A program made the translations under genes and the position numbers. A stretch of DNA of 64,000 nucleotides from assembly GCA_015680685.1 (NCBI GenBank), contig MNCI01011103.1, positions 234,724-298,723 on the forward strand. Reading direction: 5' to 3'. The notes beneath the pieces were generated by a model, which was not told where the DNA came from, did no database searches, and worked only from the letters and a program-made list of their open reading frames with translations. The number at the start of each line of letters is the position of its first letter. Within the stretch, counting starts at the first letter, position 1. Of this stretch, positions 25,135 through 36,074 are shown piece by piece. Origin of the DNA: Gnetum montanum (lineage: Eukaryota > Streptophyta > Gnetopsida > Gnetales > Gnetaceae).

Positions 25135-26221
25135 TGAGGAATGAGAACTTAGAAAGGGGGGATGAATAAGTTCCTAATTGAAATTGTACCTACCATACAA
25201 AAACACAAAATTTTACATGGTTCCCCAATTTGGGTACTCCACACTTAGAGGGTAGAACCCATGCATGCCTCCGGAGTTTGTTTCTTAATCAAATGTGGTT
25301 TGAAGGGCACCACACCTTGTACAAGCTCTAAGGTTTGCACCAGAGTGTTTCATCACTATGAAACCACTCAACAACACAAGGTCCCAACAAGCTTAGAATG
25401 TGGTTTCAAGGATTGCACAACCTCTATAAAATTAAGCTCTACTCTGGAGTGTTTTAATGTTGCAAAACTACTCAACCTCACAAGGTCCCAACAAGCTCAA
25501 TGTGAATGCCTTCTTGCAAGAAGCACATCAACCATGCAAGGCAATCAAGAAAAGGAAAAATGCACAAGGAAAGAATGTAACTATAATTACAAGTCCTTGT
25601 CATTAAAGCTTAATTTAACATACAACCAAGAAAATGATGTTACAATGAAGAACAAGAATACAAAAGCATAGTATGATAATGATTACTTTAATGTGAATAG
25701 TTCTTGCACAATTTCCAAGAATTTGGTATCTTCTTATAACCTCAAAGTTTCTGAAAAATCCTCAAATTTTTTGCATAAGCTACCAAAAAGCTAATGTAGA
25801 TGTCTTCTTTGAAGTTGTACATCTACCTAAGAATGGCCTCTATTCAGGAGAGACGTCTTGTTGGGTAATGGAACATCTTTGGGGAGATTCCTTCTTTGGA
25901 ATAGAAACATCTACTATTCCTATGAGACGTCTCCTCAATTCCTAGGCTCTAGTTTCTGTGGATTCCTTTTGTTAATTTATCTTCTTCTTAATTCTTAGAG
26001 CATCATCACTTGGTTTATAGTCTTTAGTTTTAGTCCATGTTCATTCATGCTTTCATTTTTTCTCATGAAGTCTTCACTTTGTCATCTTATTGTAGTCTTA
26101 TTTTCCTTTAGTCCTCAATTCTCATGTGGAGTCCTTGTTTATGTTTGGTAAACACATCATCCACAACAACATTCTATGCTCTCCATTTTCCTTACAGTTT
26201 TGACATACCAAAATATCAACA
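25135..26221 (-). mobile_element. Copia element 3' LTR
   Basis: 1,087 bp, homologous throughout to 34986-36074. On the minus strand it begins TGTTGA and ends CTCA. Flanks are GCATT at left and ACATT beyond the other LTR, a 5-bp target-site duplication with one change. Both LTRs contain a long opposite-strand open frame (25261-25671 here), which I treat as chance. Confidence 0.9.
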
Positions 26222-26243
26222 ATCTTTCCCTTTTTGGTGATGT
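26222..26243 (-). promoter_or_regulatory. Copia polypurine tract
   Basis: On the minus strand CATCACCAAAAAGGGAAAGAT runs into the LTR start TGTTGA, the classic pre-LTR motif of plant copia elements. A related CCAAAAAGGGGGAGAA lies further in at about 26728-26745. Confidence 0.85.
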
Positions 26244-27272
26244 CCAAAACTTAAGAAAATGAGTTAGTAGGTCCTAAAATCAATTAATCTAAAGATGATA
26301 TATCCTTACTATATTACATAGCTCATAATTCATTAGGACATTTACAAATTTTTGAATGAGGACATTTATGACCAAGAACCTAGGAAAAAAACATTAGTAC
26401 CATCATAATGTTAGAATTCTAAATTTAGAAAGATAATCATTAATACCATCATAAGGTTAAAGATGTTTCCATCAAGTTTATTCATAATGGTATTATCATT
26501 TAATAGAAATATTGCTCATGGCACTTGTTTAATTATATCCATGGAATCCCAATGTTTCTTAATCCATAAGATCATAACATTCTTTCAATATCAATGCTAC
26601 TCATAACATCATAATCATTTTGCAAGTCATCACATAACACATAGATCATAATCATATATGATATCTAAGATAAAATTACCTCATTTATATCACAATTACA
26701 TATGGAAATCATAATGTCACAATTAAATTCTCCCCCTTTTGGACATCATTAAAAAGGAGTGGAGCTTGACAACTAGCAATAGGATAGATCAAAAGAAAAC
26801 ACAATCTTCATCCCAGTAAGACCTCATAAAATCTTCTCAAAAATTTTCATAACCATTGAAATGTCATATGAACAATTACATATGTACTTAAGATATATCA
26901 GTTTTTAGATCATGAAATAAAAAAATTTCTAAGTTGTTCATATGTATCTTAGGAAAGCTTAAGGTATATTGACCATTCATTTTCAAAACTTCCTAAGGGC
27001 TTTCATAAATTAAGAATAGAAGTGTGAGTACTTATTGGTTTAGTTTAGTTCATACCAACAATAGAGGGCTTAAGCACTCAAAAGAATATATATTCATCGT
27101 AGTATTATCATATAGATATATTCAAATGAATTTCAAATACTTGCATAATTGATGGTTCCTCTTAGGCAAGAGAAATTTTAAAGATTAAATCAAACACATT
27201 TTTTGCTTTTCCTTCAATTTGTATCATATGAATATACCTTTGGATGTCTTCCTATGTCTTGGAGAAGATCTT
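26244..27272 (-). other. Copia 3' internal region
   Basis: Non-coding remainder of the copia element left of the nested insertion. Apart from the second purine tract near 26730 I find no RT, RNase H or integrase motif. It ends at the ATCTT target site of the inserted element. Confidence 0.6.
27268..27272. repeat. Target-site duplication, left copy
   Basis: ATCTT immediately before LTR start TGTCAC; identical to 32680-32684 after the 3' LTR. Confidence 0.9.
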
Positions 27273-27852
27273 TGTCACATCCCCATTCCCAAATGATGTT
27301 GCTAACTAATGGAGATGATGTCTCTTCATAAAAAGTGTTATTGTTATCTTAACAAGACCTAGAAGGGTAGTTGTAATTGAGACCCAAAAGGGCATGTGGT
27401 AATAACAAACGGGTCTGTTAAGGTAACCTTTGGGGGTTTGGCTTAAGGCATTTATACCCAGGGTTAGAGGTCATGCTGGCATGGAATGGCAGAGCTAGTA
27501 TAGGCAAGTTATAGAAAGCAAAGTGAAGCAAGATAGGAAGTGGACTAGCCATCCCTTCTAGCCAAGATATAGGCCTAATCATGGTGGTAATTTTGGATTG
27601 CCTCTAAAGGACTAGATGCCAAAGGAAGAAAACCCCAAGGAACACTCTCAAAGAACAATTTGGATACACTTTTCCATATCAATAAAGCATTCTTTTCTTT
27701 CTTTCTTTTTTTCTACATTTTCCCATTATTTCCTTTATACATAATTCTGAATATCACTTATATTTCACATTGGTATATTTTCTTTGTATGCATAATGTCT
27801 AATATATCGTATATTTGACATTTTCCATGACATCTGAGGATAGGATGTCATA
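27273..27852 (+). mobile_element. 5' LTR of the CCR4-carrying element
   Basis: 580 bp, homologous to 32075-32679. Ends are near-perfect inverted repeats: TGTCACATCCCC at the start and GGATGTCATA at the end (GGGATGTCACA in the other LTR). A pyrimidine-rich ctttctttctttttttc stretch lies at 27695-27712. Confidence 0.9.
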
Positions 27853-27854
27853 AC

Positions 27855-27871
27855 TGGTATTGGAGCAAACC
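27855..27871 (+). promoter_or_regulatory. Primer binding site, initiator tRNA-Met type
   Basis: TGGTATTGGAGCAAACC begins two bases after the LTR end and resembles the tRNA-Met complement TGGTATCAGAGC. Confidence 0.8.
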
Positions 27872-29170
27872 ACAATCCAAGGACCATTCAGAATTATGGA
27901 CTAACTACAACATGAATTAGATGATGAACCTTAAAGCCACAACACATGTAAAGCCATTGATCATCATCGAATGTATCATATATTTGTGGTGCAAGTCAGA
28001 AGATACCTTTCAATTAACTTCACAAACAATGGATTAGGCATCTAGATCCCAAAAACCAACAAAATTTTTTAATAGATATCATTAATTGATGAAGATTGAT
28101 TACACCTCATCAAGATTCATGAACTACAAGAGATGTTGATAAGATAATGATACATTAGTCCAAGTAACTTTTACCCATCTTAATACTATGATTATTAATT
28201 GATTAGGATCATTATTAAATTTCTTTCCAAAAAGTTAGTAGACATGACCTGAATTGATTTTGTTTTGTTGAAATTTACTATCCAACTAATCTAGAAGGTT
28301 CCAAGTTACCATATGTTAGCCTAGAAATGTCAATCTAACAAAATAGGCTAGTTTCGTCCTTTTAAATCTTGAAAAATCAAGTTCATTTTTAAACTCTAAA
28401 ACTATGTCCAACATGTAGTACTTGTTGAGATAATTCCAATGGTATAGACTTCATCTCAATTGGATTTATGATTTGAGAGATATTGATGTTTAAAATTTCT
28501 CATTATACGTGCATAAAATAATATTAAATTATTATTTGAACAAAAACAATTTCAAAATTTNGGCCACTAGCAGGTTGCGATTCTAGCCCTAAGAAAAGAA
28601 GAAACACCATATGCACAACCTCGTGCCCATCCACCACAACATTGGTTGCCTGATCCCACGCCCACATGCCTTTGCTACCATTGTCCACCTTGCCACTTGC
28701 ATAGCCTTGTGCCACCTATGTAGCCTTACCACTTATGTTACGCCTATTTCTGAACATGCAACCTTCTAATCTAGAGTTAGATGCACTACCATTGTGCACC
28801 ACAGATCTATGTGCTACTACAACAAGGTCATCCTTACCTCTATGATTGCCACCACTTACCAGCCACTCTGATGTCAGTTGCAAACCCTTGTGCTAGCCAT
28901 GCAGGCTCTCACGCAAGTTCTGTGGACCCTTGTGCTAGCCACAAAAACCCTCATGCAAGCCACGTGTCCTGATACAAAAGCCACCATTGTGCACCATATC
29001 CTAGCCTTCTAACAGCCAGTTCCCACTGCTTGCAATAGCTTGTCATGCATCACATCTTGCTCTACCATTGGTGCATGCTATTGTGATGAAACCCTTTGGC
29101 CAATGTTGTGTTGTCCATGCTTGCACAAACCCTCACCTATAATTGAAAACCTCGTCACATTTTTTGCTGC
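27872..29170 (+). other. Internal region of the CCR4-carrying element, 5' part
   Basis: No gag or other recognisable gene. From about 28600 it becomes C-rich with recurring phrases such as ccttgtgctagccatgcagg. Short frames on both strands here are repeats translated, without domain features. A single N lies at 28561. Confidence 0.6.
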
Positions 29171-29425
29171 CTGTCGTGCACAGTACCTATCACTACCTAC
29201 CGCACCATCCATCACTACCTCCTACGCCTTTCATCACTACCTCTAATGCCACCCATCACTACCGCCCATGTCACCCATCACTACCTCAAGTGCTACACAT
29301 CACTGCCTCCCATGCCACCTATTACTACCTCTAGTGTCACCCATCACTGCCTCCCGTGTTGCCCATCATTTCCTCTAGCCCCATTAATCACTACCTCTAA
29401 CGCTACCAATAACCACCTCCAACAT
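29171..29425 (+). repeat. Minisatellite, about 25-bp units
   Basis: About ten imperfect copies of a unit like catcactacctctaatgccac. Three overlapping plus-strand frames of 63-68 codons arise only from the repeat. Confidence 0.8.
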
Positions 29426-29584
29426 AGCTACAAATTCTCTGTTATATGACAAAAAATCTTCAATTGTCCATCAATTGATGAAAAAATTTGAAGTTCCTGT
29501 CAATTAATAGAAAATTCAAATTTTCATCATTAAACTGTTAGTTTAAATTAGGAACTTGCAAAAATAGTTTCCAAAATTAGAGTT

Positions 29585-29690
29585 TGGCGCAGTCATAGCA
29601 ACAGAGATAAAAATTCGACAATTAAGTGTGCTCTCCTTAGAGTAGAACTAGGATGGGTGACCTCTTAGGAAGTCTCATTTTTCATACCAA
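29585..29690 (+). ncRNA. 5S rRNA-like sequence (degenerate)
   Basis: The 3' half is a clear match to plant 5S rRNA: aattaagtgtgct (box A region), then gtagaactaggatgggtgacctc and aggaagtctc (intermediate element and box C). The 5' part, GGCGCAGTCATAGCAAC, fits the start of 5S, but the middle is shorter than in a 120-nt 5S. Substitutions are mainly C-to-T. It lies on the same strand as the host element, in its internal region. Cassandra TRIM elements carry such a 5S segment in their LTRs; here it is not in the LTR. It cannot be a functional 5S gene but may be a relic pol III promoter. Confidence 0.75.
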
Positions 29691-29734
29691 AGTACTTAGA
29701 CTACAGAAGCCATAATTTTTAATTTCAAAAATCT

Positions 29735-29995
29735 TTTTTAGCGAACGAAGAGTCATTTCCTATAGATTTCAACCTTCTGAGTTCAATGGCGAACTTAGAT
29801 TCATCCCAGGGAACCCCAAAAATTAGTTTTTATTTCTTGACCTATATAGTACCTTGAGATCCTCAAAAGTCTAATTTTCACATAACTTTAGCATACAATG
29901 TCCATTTTCAACATATGAATAGTCATTTCTAACATTTCCAACCTTCTAAACTCAATGGTGAGGTTAGATCTATCATCCAGGCATCCTATAATTCA
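29735..29995 (+). repeat. Direct repeat of about 175-bp spacing after the 5S-like sequence
   Basis: A segment gaagagtcatttcctatag...caaccttctgagttcaatgg at about 29745 recurs as gaatagtcatttctaac...caaccttctaaactcaatgg at about 29918, each followed by a 'ttagat...atccagg' phrase. Confidence 0.65.
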
Positions 29996-30099
29996 ATGAT
30001 ATTATAAACTCAACATTTTAAGCTTTCAGATTTAGTGCATGACCCTTTTAGATAGTCTTAAGATCATTATGGCATGTTATTAGTTACACTATCAGAGTT

Positions 30100-30440
30100 A
30101 GTGTTCTCAAGGGGGGTAGAAAGGTCATTAAAAATAATATACTTAAATATTACTAAAAATCAAGTAATGTAATTATATATTGCTAAAATTGGATAATATA
30201 GTTACATATATTATATGATGTCATTAAATATTACTAAAATTATAAAATTAGATAATGTAGTTAAATAGGTTGGAGAATTAGTTGTTGTATCAATATCAGT
30301 CAATTATTAGTTAAGGAATCAGTCGATGTATTAGTAAAAGATCAGTTGATGTATTAGTTGGAGAATCAGTTGAAAAAAATAGAATAATCTTCAACCATCA
30401 AGAAAGGATATATTAATCCATTCTATAATCAAAACATAGG
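30100..30440 (+). repeat. AT-rich short repeats
   Basis: Recurring phrases 'aaatattactaaaa', 'gataatgtagtta' and 'gatcagttgatgtattagt' between the 5S-like part and the deadenylase. No gene is seen. Confidence 0.5.
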
Positions 30441-30450
30441 GCAAAATAAC

Positions 30451-31656
30451 ATGGAGACTAAAAATGTCATTTTGACGAGTATGATACTCATGAAGAAAAA
30501 TGATTTAGAAGAAAATCCAAGAATGAGAATAAAAGTTGCAACATACAATGTGTTTGCAAGATCCCTAGTGAGTGAGAAACAATATTCGCTATGTCCATCA
30601 TGGGCCTTGGATTGCCATGAATATTGTTGTAGTCATTTTAGCATAATTACAAAATTTGGATGCTAATGTCTTGTGCTAACAAGAAGTCTTATCATGGGAA
30701 TTTCCATATCAATTCCAACCAAATTTGGAAAAGATGGAATACAAAGGTATTTATAAGCAAAAAGGTTCTTCTGGAAGTTCTTCTTTTAAACCATACAAAT
30801 TAGCATATTATAGAAATTACAACATGGATGGTTTTGTGATCTTTTATAAAGAAGCCAAGTTTGAATTGGTACAAAGATTTGAATAGAGTTTAAAAAATAT
30901 GATTTTTGAAATTCTAGAACTTCAAGTGATGGGAAAAAAAGAACAGTCAAGATTTTGGAAAAATCACATAGTCCTAGCAATGATTCTAAAAGTTCATCCA
31001 TCAAGAAGATGTGTATGCATGGTTAACACATATTTAATTTCCAAATCAACATGTTCAGATGTTAGACTTTGTCAAGGAGCATACGTGATTAAGTAAATAG
31101 AAGAATGTTTGAAGAAGAAGTTATTCCTAAGTTGCACCAATCTAGTTCCATTTATTCTTTGTGGAGATTTCAATGCAAAATTTGGAAGTACTGTTTATCA
31201 ATTCTTAAAATATGGATCTATAAAGAAATATTTGGAAGATGAACTTGACTTGAAGAATATGTTTCCATCAATTTAGCATGCAATTCCATTAGCTAGTGCA
31301 TATTCTGCTTATTTTTAATCTTCAATAGATCAATCAGATTCTAAAATTCAAAAATAGATGATGTTGATGGATAGCACTCATCAAGAACCATAGTTTACAA
31401 ATTACTCTGCAATGATTAATGAGGATGAGTCAACAACATTCTTCATTGAGACTTTGGATTATATTTGGTATGATGCCTGGTTCTTTTAAGTTACCAAGTT
31501 ACTAGAGTTAATTTCTAAAGAAGAAGTTGAGAAGAATCAAGATCAAGCTTTACCATCCCAAACAAGACCATCTGATCACATACCACTTATGGTAGAATTA
31601 CAATTACTCCCATCAGTTCATAAGGTTGATCAAGATCAAGAAGTATCTCACTCTTA
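30451..31656 (+). pseudogene. CCR4: Captured CCR4-type deadenylase, intronless pseudogene
   Basis: Exonuclease-endonuclease-phosphatase fold protein of the CCR4 family, which removes mRNA poly(A) tails. It starts in frame 1 at 30451, VATYNVFARSLVSEK then YSLCPSWALD, the family's N-terminal signature. One base is lost near 30615 and the rest runs in one frame to TAA at 31654. All four catalytic blocks remain: LC-stop-QE (Glu at 30683), CGDFN (Asp at 31166), ETLDYIWY (31448-31468, Asp at 31457) and PSDHIPL (Asp-His at 31574-31579). PLASAYSAY and EP-stop-FTNY before the third block are also typical of plant CCR4. Nine in-frame TAA/TAG codons make it dead. No leucine-rich repeat domain precedes it. 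No intron interrupts it, so a spliced transcript was copied and then carried by the LTR element that encloses it. Confidence 0.88.
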
Positions 31657-32060
31657 ATTTTATTTCATGATCTTATTATTTTATTCATTATTCAATTTAT
31701 ATTTCAATTAGATAAGTAAAATATCTAAGTTAATGGAAGTTGGGAATAAAAAAATTTCCCTACCTTCACTTGGATAACTAGATACAAGTTGCACATTATG
31801 TGACCCTAGTTAGGACTGGTGATTGGTAGTTGGTAGATCTTTAATTCACTTCTTATCATTATCTTGGAAAAAGAAGTATTAATAAAGTAATATTTAATTT
31901 TCAATGTACTTTTCTCATATATATATTTTTTATAGAATAAGCAAGAAACAACTTCAAGTTCAAAGGAGAAATCAAATTATTGGAGCACAAGATCATGAAA
32001 GAAAGCATTGTAGTTGGAAAAAGATAGAGAATGTGGATTTGTTTGAGGAGGAATGAAACC
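31657..32060 (+). other. Tail between deadenylase and PPT
   Basis: AT-rich. A stretch gtaaaatatc... to ...ttttttatag (about 31715-31937) could be a retained 3'-UTR intron of the captured transcript or retroelement spacer; I cannot decide. Confidence 0.35.
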
Positions 32061-32074
32061 TAAGGGGGGTATAT
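32061..32074 (+). promoter_or_regulatory. Polypurine tract of the CCR4-carrying element
   Basis: TAAGGGGGGTATAT directly precedes LTR start TGTCAC. Confidence 0.85.
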
Positions 32075-32679
32075 TGTCACATCCCCATTTCCACATGCTA
32101 CTACTAACTAATGAAGATGGTGTTTCTTCATAATAAGTGTTATTGTTATCTTAACAAGACCTAAATAGGTAGTTGTAATTAATACCCAAAAGGGCATGTG
32201 GTAATAATGAATGTGTCTCTTAAGGTAACCTTTAGGGGTTTGGCCTAAGGCATTTATGCCTAGGGTTAGAGGTCATGCTAGCATGGAATGGCAGAGCTAG
32301 TACATGCAAGTCATGGGGTGGCAAAGCCAATATAGATAAGTCATAGGAGGTCGAGTGAAGTAGGACAGGAAGTGGACTAGCCATCCCTTCTAGTCGAGTT
32401 ATAGGCCTAACCATGGTGGTAATGCTGGATTTCTTCTAAGGGATAGCTTCTAAAGGAAGAATACCCCAAGGACCACTCTTAGAGCACAATCTAGATATAC
32501 TTTTCCATATCAATAAAGCATTCTTTTCTTTATTTCTTCTACATTTTTCCTATTATTTCCTTTATACATAATGCTAAATATCACTTATATTTTGCATTGC
32601 CATATTTTCTGTGTACAAAAAATGTCTAATATATCATATATTTGACGTTTTCCATGACATCCAGGGATGGGATGTCACA
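32075..32679 (+). mobile_element. 3' LTR of the CCR4-carrying element
   Basis: 605 bp; pairs with 27273-27852. It is 25 bases longer, partly from an added 'caagtcatggggtggcaaagcc'-type repeat near 32307. It ends GGGATGTCACA, followed by the ATCTT target copy at 32680-32684. Confidence 0.9.
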
Positions 32680-32684
32680 ATCTT

Positions 32685-33640
32685 CATAACCTTTTAAGTA
32701 TTAATACTTCATAATACTTCATGAGGTCCAAGATCCTTCTACATATGTGCTTTTCGTGTCTTTAACATTTTCAAAACTTGAAACTAATTTTCCATAATCT
32801 TGTATATTCGAAAAAGGATTGAGTAATCCAACAAAACTTATAGAAAGAAAAAAATATTAGAATAAAATTAGTAGGAACATATCATAACAAATTTTTATTT
32901 CTTGATCAACCAACTAAACATTTCCTACAAAAGTTTCTCCAATATTATTATATCGGTGGCATCTTATGATAAACATGAATGCAATGTAATTTTTGATTCT
33001 CACAATCAAATTTTCTTCAAGAATAAGCCATTTTAAAGGACATGTAAGCAACTAAATAGTTTAAGCATGAGAGACAACCATACTATGTTGATCTCCTTTC
33101 CTACTGATAAAGTTATATGTTTCCAAAAGAAATTTCATAAAATATTCCAAAAATAAACAATATTTTAACTAGCAAGTAAGGTAATATAAACTTACCTTAA
33201 CTTATCTTACTTTCATTTGAGATGAGAAAGACTAACGAAGTTTGAGATGAGGTCCTCTATCATGGAGTACCTCCTTACCCTTTGATTTTCCTTCATTAGT
33301 TCTTTTGTGTGGCAATCCATCTTGTTCATTTTCTTCAAGATAAGAGAATCTATGGTTTCCAAATTTATTCTCTTTCCAAGTTGCTACAGCCTACAAGATT
33401 CACTTACTAGGCTCCTTTTGACAAGACCAAGCATTAATGTTTTCCTGTCCAATTTTAGGATATTCATAATCTTGTTTAAATCCACAATTTTTACAAACAA
33501 ATAAAGTGTTTTATTCAAGAAAAGAGTTATAAAACCTAATTATACTTGAGATCTGTAACCTTTTGTGGTGTTTCTTTCAAGCTTTCACTTCTAGGCTAAA
33601 TTTCATTATTTTCACTAATCCCTTGTTCTTGAGTTTTGCT
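32685..33640 (-). other. Copia internal region right of the nested element
   Basis: Low coding signal. Minus-strand scraps near 33300-33480 (for example KRSLVSESCRL) may be the Gag C-terminal tail. No pol motif is visible here or at 26244-27272, so most of pol is deleted. Confidence 0.5.
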
Positions 33641-34930
33641 ACCTTTCTCTTCATCTAACAAGGTTAGTAGTTGAATCTTAGTTTTTATGTCTGAGATTTC
33701 CCCTTTTAATTTGGAAGATAAGGTATGAATTATAGAAAATTTTCTATTCATATTTTTCTTACCTTTTTGAGTAAGTAATGTAGGATAAGAATTTCTTCAC
33801 ATAGTTCACTATACTTATCATCATACTTTCCTCTTGGCTCGTCAAAAATTTGTGATGAATTTTCATTTGTAATCTCCATACATATAAGCTAAGAATCTTT
33901 CATAGTGTCATCAACCTCTTCTTCACTTTGCTCTCNTTCCATACATATAAGCTAAGAATCTTTCATAGTGTCATCAACCTCTTCTTCACTTTGCTCTCCA
34001 TCATCCCAACTTATGTAGAAATTAGTCTTCTTTATGTTCATCTTAGTCTTATCCTTTCATGATAACCTGCCATTGCTAGGACATTCAAAGGACACATGGC
34101 CTCTTCCACCACAAATCCAACATTCTATTTAAAAGAATCAAATTAGAATTTGAAATTTTTTTACCTTTATCCTTTTTTTGGAGTTTGATTGGTTGGATCC
34201 TAATTGATCGAGGCTTCTTCCCTTTCTTGCTAGAAGCCCTTGAAATCTTCTTCATAGAAGAGCTATTTTCTCTTTGTTGTTCACCTCTTTCTTAAATAGC
34301 TCCTTCACTCATGAGACTCATTTCATAAGCAATGAGAGCACATTGGAGTTTTTCAAATTTTAACAGTGAAAAATTCCTAATTTCTTCCATAGCTATAATA
34401 TTAGGTCTAAATTTAGGTTGTAGTGTTCTAATCATTTTAATGATAACATTACTTTCAAGAAAGTCTTTGCCTATATCCCTAATAGCTACAACTAGATTGT
34501 TTGTCCTAGAAAAAAAATATTTTATCTTTTCTCCTTTCCTTATTTTAAGTTTGTCGTACTAACTTTATAAAACCAAGAGTTTTGATTGTTTAACTATGGA
34601 TGTGCCCTCATAGGTGGCTTCTAAGGATTTCCAAATTTCTTAGGTTGTTCTACATCTAGCTACTCTATTAAATTCAAACTTTTTTAATGCACAATATAAA
34701 CAATATTTTGCTTTAGAATCATACATGAACATATCTCTCTATTCTGATGTCCACTTGTTCTGTGGCTTGATGGCCTTTGCTACATTGTTGATAAGCAATG
34801 TATATCCTTCATGGATGAGCTCTCATACCTCAAACTTCATTGACTCAAAGAAGCCTTGCATCCTTTCCTTCCAGTAAGAAAAATTGAATCCATTGAACAT
34901 TAGTGGTTGTACATAGGATGTCCCCTCCAT
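33641..34930 (-). pseudogene. gag: Ty1/copia gag (UBN2 type) with zinc knuckle
   Basis: Minus strand, probable ATG at 34930, about 35 bases after the PBS. The N-terminus contains MFNGFNFSYWKERMQGFFES, the opening pattern of plant copia Gag. About residues 100-180 show EIWKSLEATYEG and YDKLKI-like motifs, then DIGKDFLESNVIIKMIRTL and LQPKFRP. A basic linker leads to a perfect zinc knuckle CWICGGRGHVSFEC at 34081-34122 (C-x2-C-x4-H-x4-C). The tail is Lys/Glu-rich and coiled-coil-like. Gag would form the capsid and bind RNA. At least eight stops interrupt the first 250 codons, mostly TAG/TAA at expected Trp or Gln sites, plus a frameshift before the knuckle. Confidence 0.85.
33875..33998. repeat. 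61-bp exact direct duplication beside an N
   Basis: 33875-33935 recurs exactly at 33938-33998 with an N at 33936. Likely assembly artefact inside the gag remnant. Confidence 0.8.
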
Positions 34931-34965
34931 AGTTCACTCTTAAAAGTTGAAGTTGAACATAAGAG

Positions 34966-34983
34966 TACCAAGCTCTAATACCA
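34966..34983 (-). promoter_or_regulatory. Copia primer binding site, initiator tRNA-Met type
   Basis: Minus strand TGGTATTAGAGCTTGGTA, two bases after the LTR end CTCA. The one-base C-to-T change from TGGTATCAGAGC fits the decay pattern. Confidence 0.9.
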
Positions 34984-34985
34984 CT

Positions 34986-36074
34986 TGAGGATCAAGAAAT
35001 TAGAAAAGGGGGTGAATAAGTTCTCAATTGAAATTGTACCTATCACACAAAAACACAAAATTCTATGTGGTTTCCCAACTTGGGTACTCCACACTTGAAG
35101 GATAGAATCCATGCACATCTGCACACTTTGTTTCTTAATCAAATGTGGTTTGAAGGACATCATACCTTGTACAAGCTCTGAGCTCCACATCATAGTGTTT
35201 TGTTACTACAAAACCGCTGAATCTTGTAATGTCCAAATAAGCTCAAAATGTGGTTTCAAGGATTTCACAACCTGCACAAAATTGAGCTCTACTTCAAAGT
35301 GTTTTGATGCTGCAAAACAACTCAACCTCATAAGGTCCCAACAAGCTTAATGTGGATGCCTTCTGGCAAGAAGCACATCAACCTCGCAAGGAAATAATGA
35401 AAAGAAAAAAAGCACAAGAAAAGAATTTAACTACAATTACAAGTCCTTGTCATTGAAGCTCAATTTAACATATAATGAAGTAAATGATGTTATAATGAAG
35501 AACAAGAATACAAAATCATAGATATGACAATGATTACTTTAACGTGAAGAGTGCTTGCACAATTCCCAAGAAGTTGGCCTCAGATTTTATGAAAAATCCT
35601 TGGAATTTGTGCAATGGCTACACAATGGCTAATGTAAACATCTCCTTGAAAGTTGGGATGTCTACCTAAATATGGCCTCTATTCAGGAAAGACATCTTGT
35701 TGGATAATTGGATGTCTCCTATGGGACATCTCTAGGGGGACATCTTCTTTGGAATAGAGACATCTATTGTTTCTAAGAGATGTCTCCTCAATTCTTGGCC
35801 TCTAGTTTTTTAGGCTTGCTCTTGTTAATTTATATTCTTCTTAGTCCTTTGAGCATCTTCATTTGGTTTGTATTCTTTGATTTCAATCCATGCTCATTCA
35901 TGCTTTAATCTTAGCTCATGAACTCTTCACTTTCTCATCTTGTTGTAGTTCATTTCCCTTAAGTCCTTAACTTTCATGTGGAGTTCTTGTTTATGTCCTA
36001 TAAACACATAATTCATAACCACATTCTATGCTCTCAATTTTCCTTTAAGGTTTTGGCATACCAAAAGGTCAACA
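34986..36074 (-). mobile_element. Copia element 5' LTR
   Basis: 1,089 bp, partner of 25135-26221; the minus strand starts TGTTGA and ends CTCA. Right flank ACATT (36075-36079) is the second target-site copy. Together with the left LTR it bounds a 10.9-kb copia locus, of which 5.4 kb is the nested element. Confidence 0.9.

Larger units (their letters stand above)
27273..32679 (+). mobile_element. Non-autonomous LTR retrotransposon with captured deadenylase
   Basis: Complete 5,407-bp plus-strand element: 5' LTR, PBS, 4.2-kb internal region, PPT, 3' LTR, and an exact 5-bp TSD (ATCTT). The internal region holds no detectable gag, protease, RT or integrase. It contains a Cys/His-codon minisatellite, a 5S rRNA-like sequence and an intronless CCR4-type deadenylase pseudogene. 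It must have been mobilised by enzymes of another element (the LARD-like condition). It lies inside the copia element and is therefore younger than it. Confidence 0.85.

Noticed and set aside
25261-25671. 136-codon plus-strand frame, partly conserved at 35111-35350.
   Set aside because: Both lie within the copia LTR pair on the opposite strand; similarity reflects LTR homology, and there is no domain signal.
28781-29449. Several His/Pro/Thr-rich plus-strand frames.
   Set aside because: They are translations of the 25-bp minisatellite and the C-rich repeats before it.
28000-30000. CRISPR-like repeat array.
   Set aside because: Repeats are contiguous and degenerate without unique spacers, and the window is plant nuclear DNA.
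30620-31656. TAA/TAG at Gln positions could suggest a reassigned genetic code (as in ciliates).
   Set aside because: Stops also fall at Trp and other sites, frameshifts and catalytic losses accompany them, and all coding remnants are plant transposons; C-to-T decay explains the pattern.
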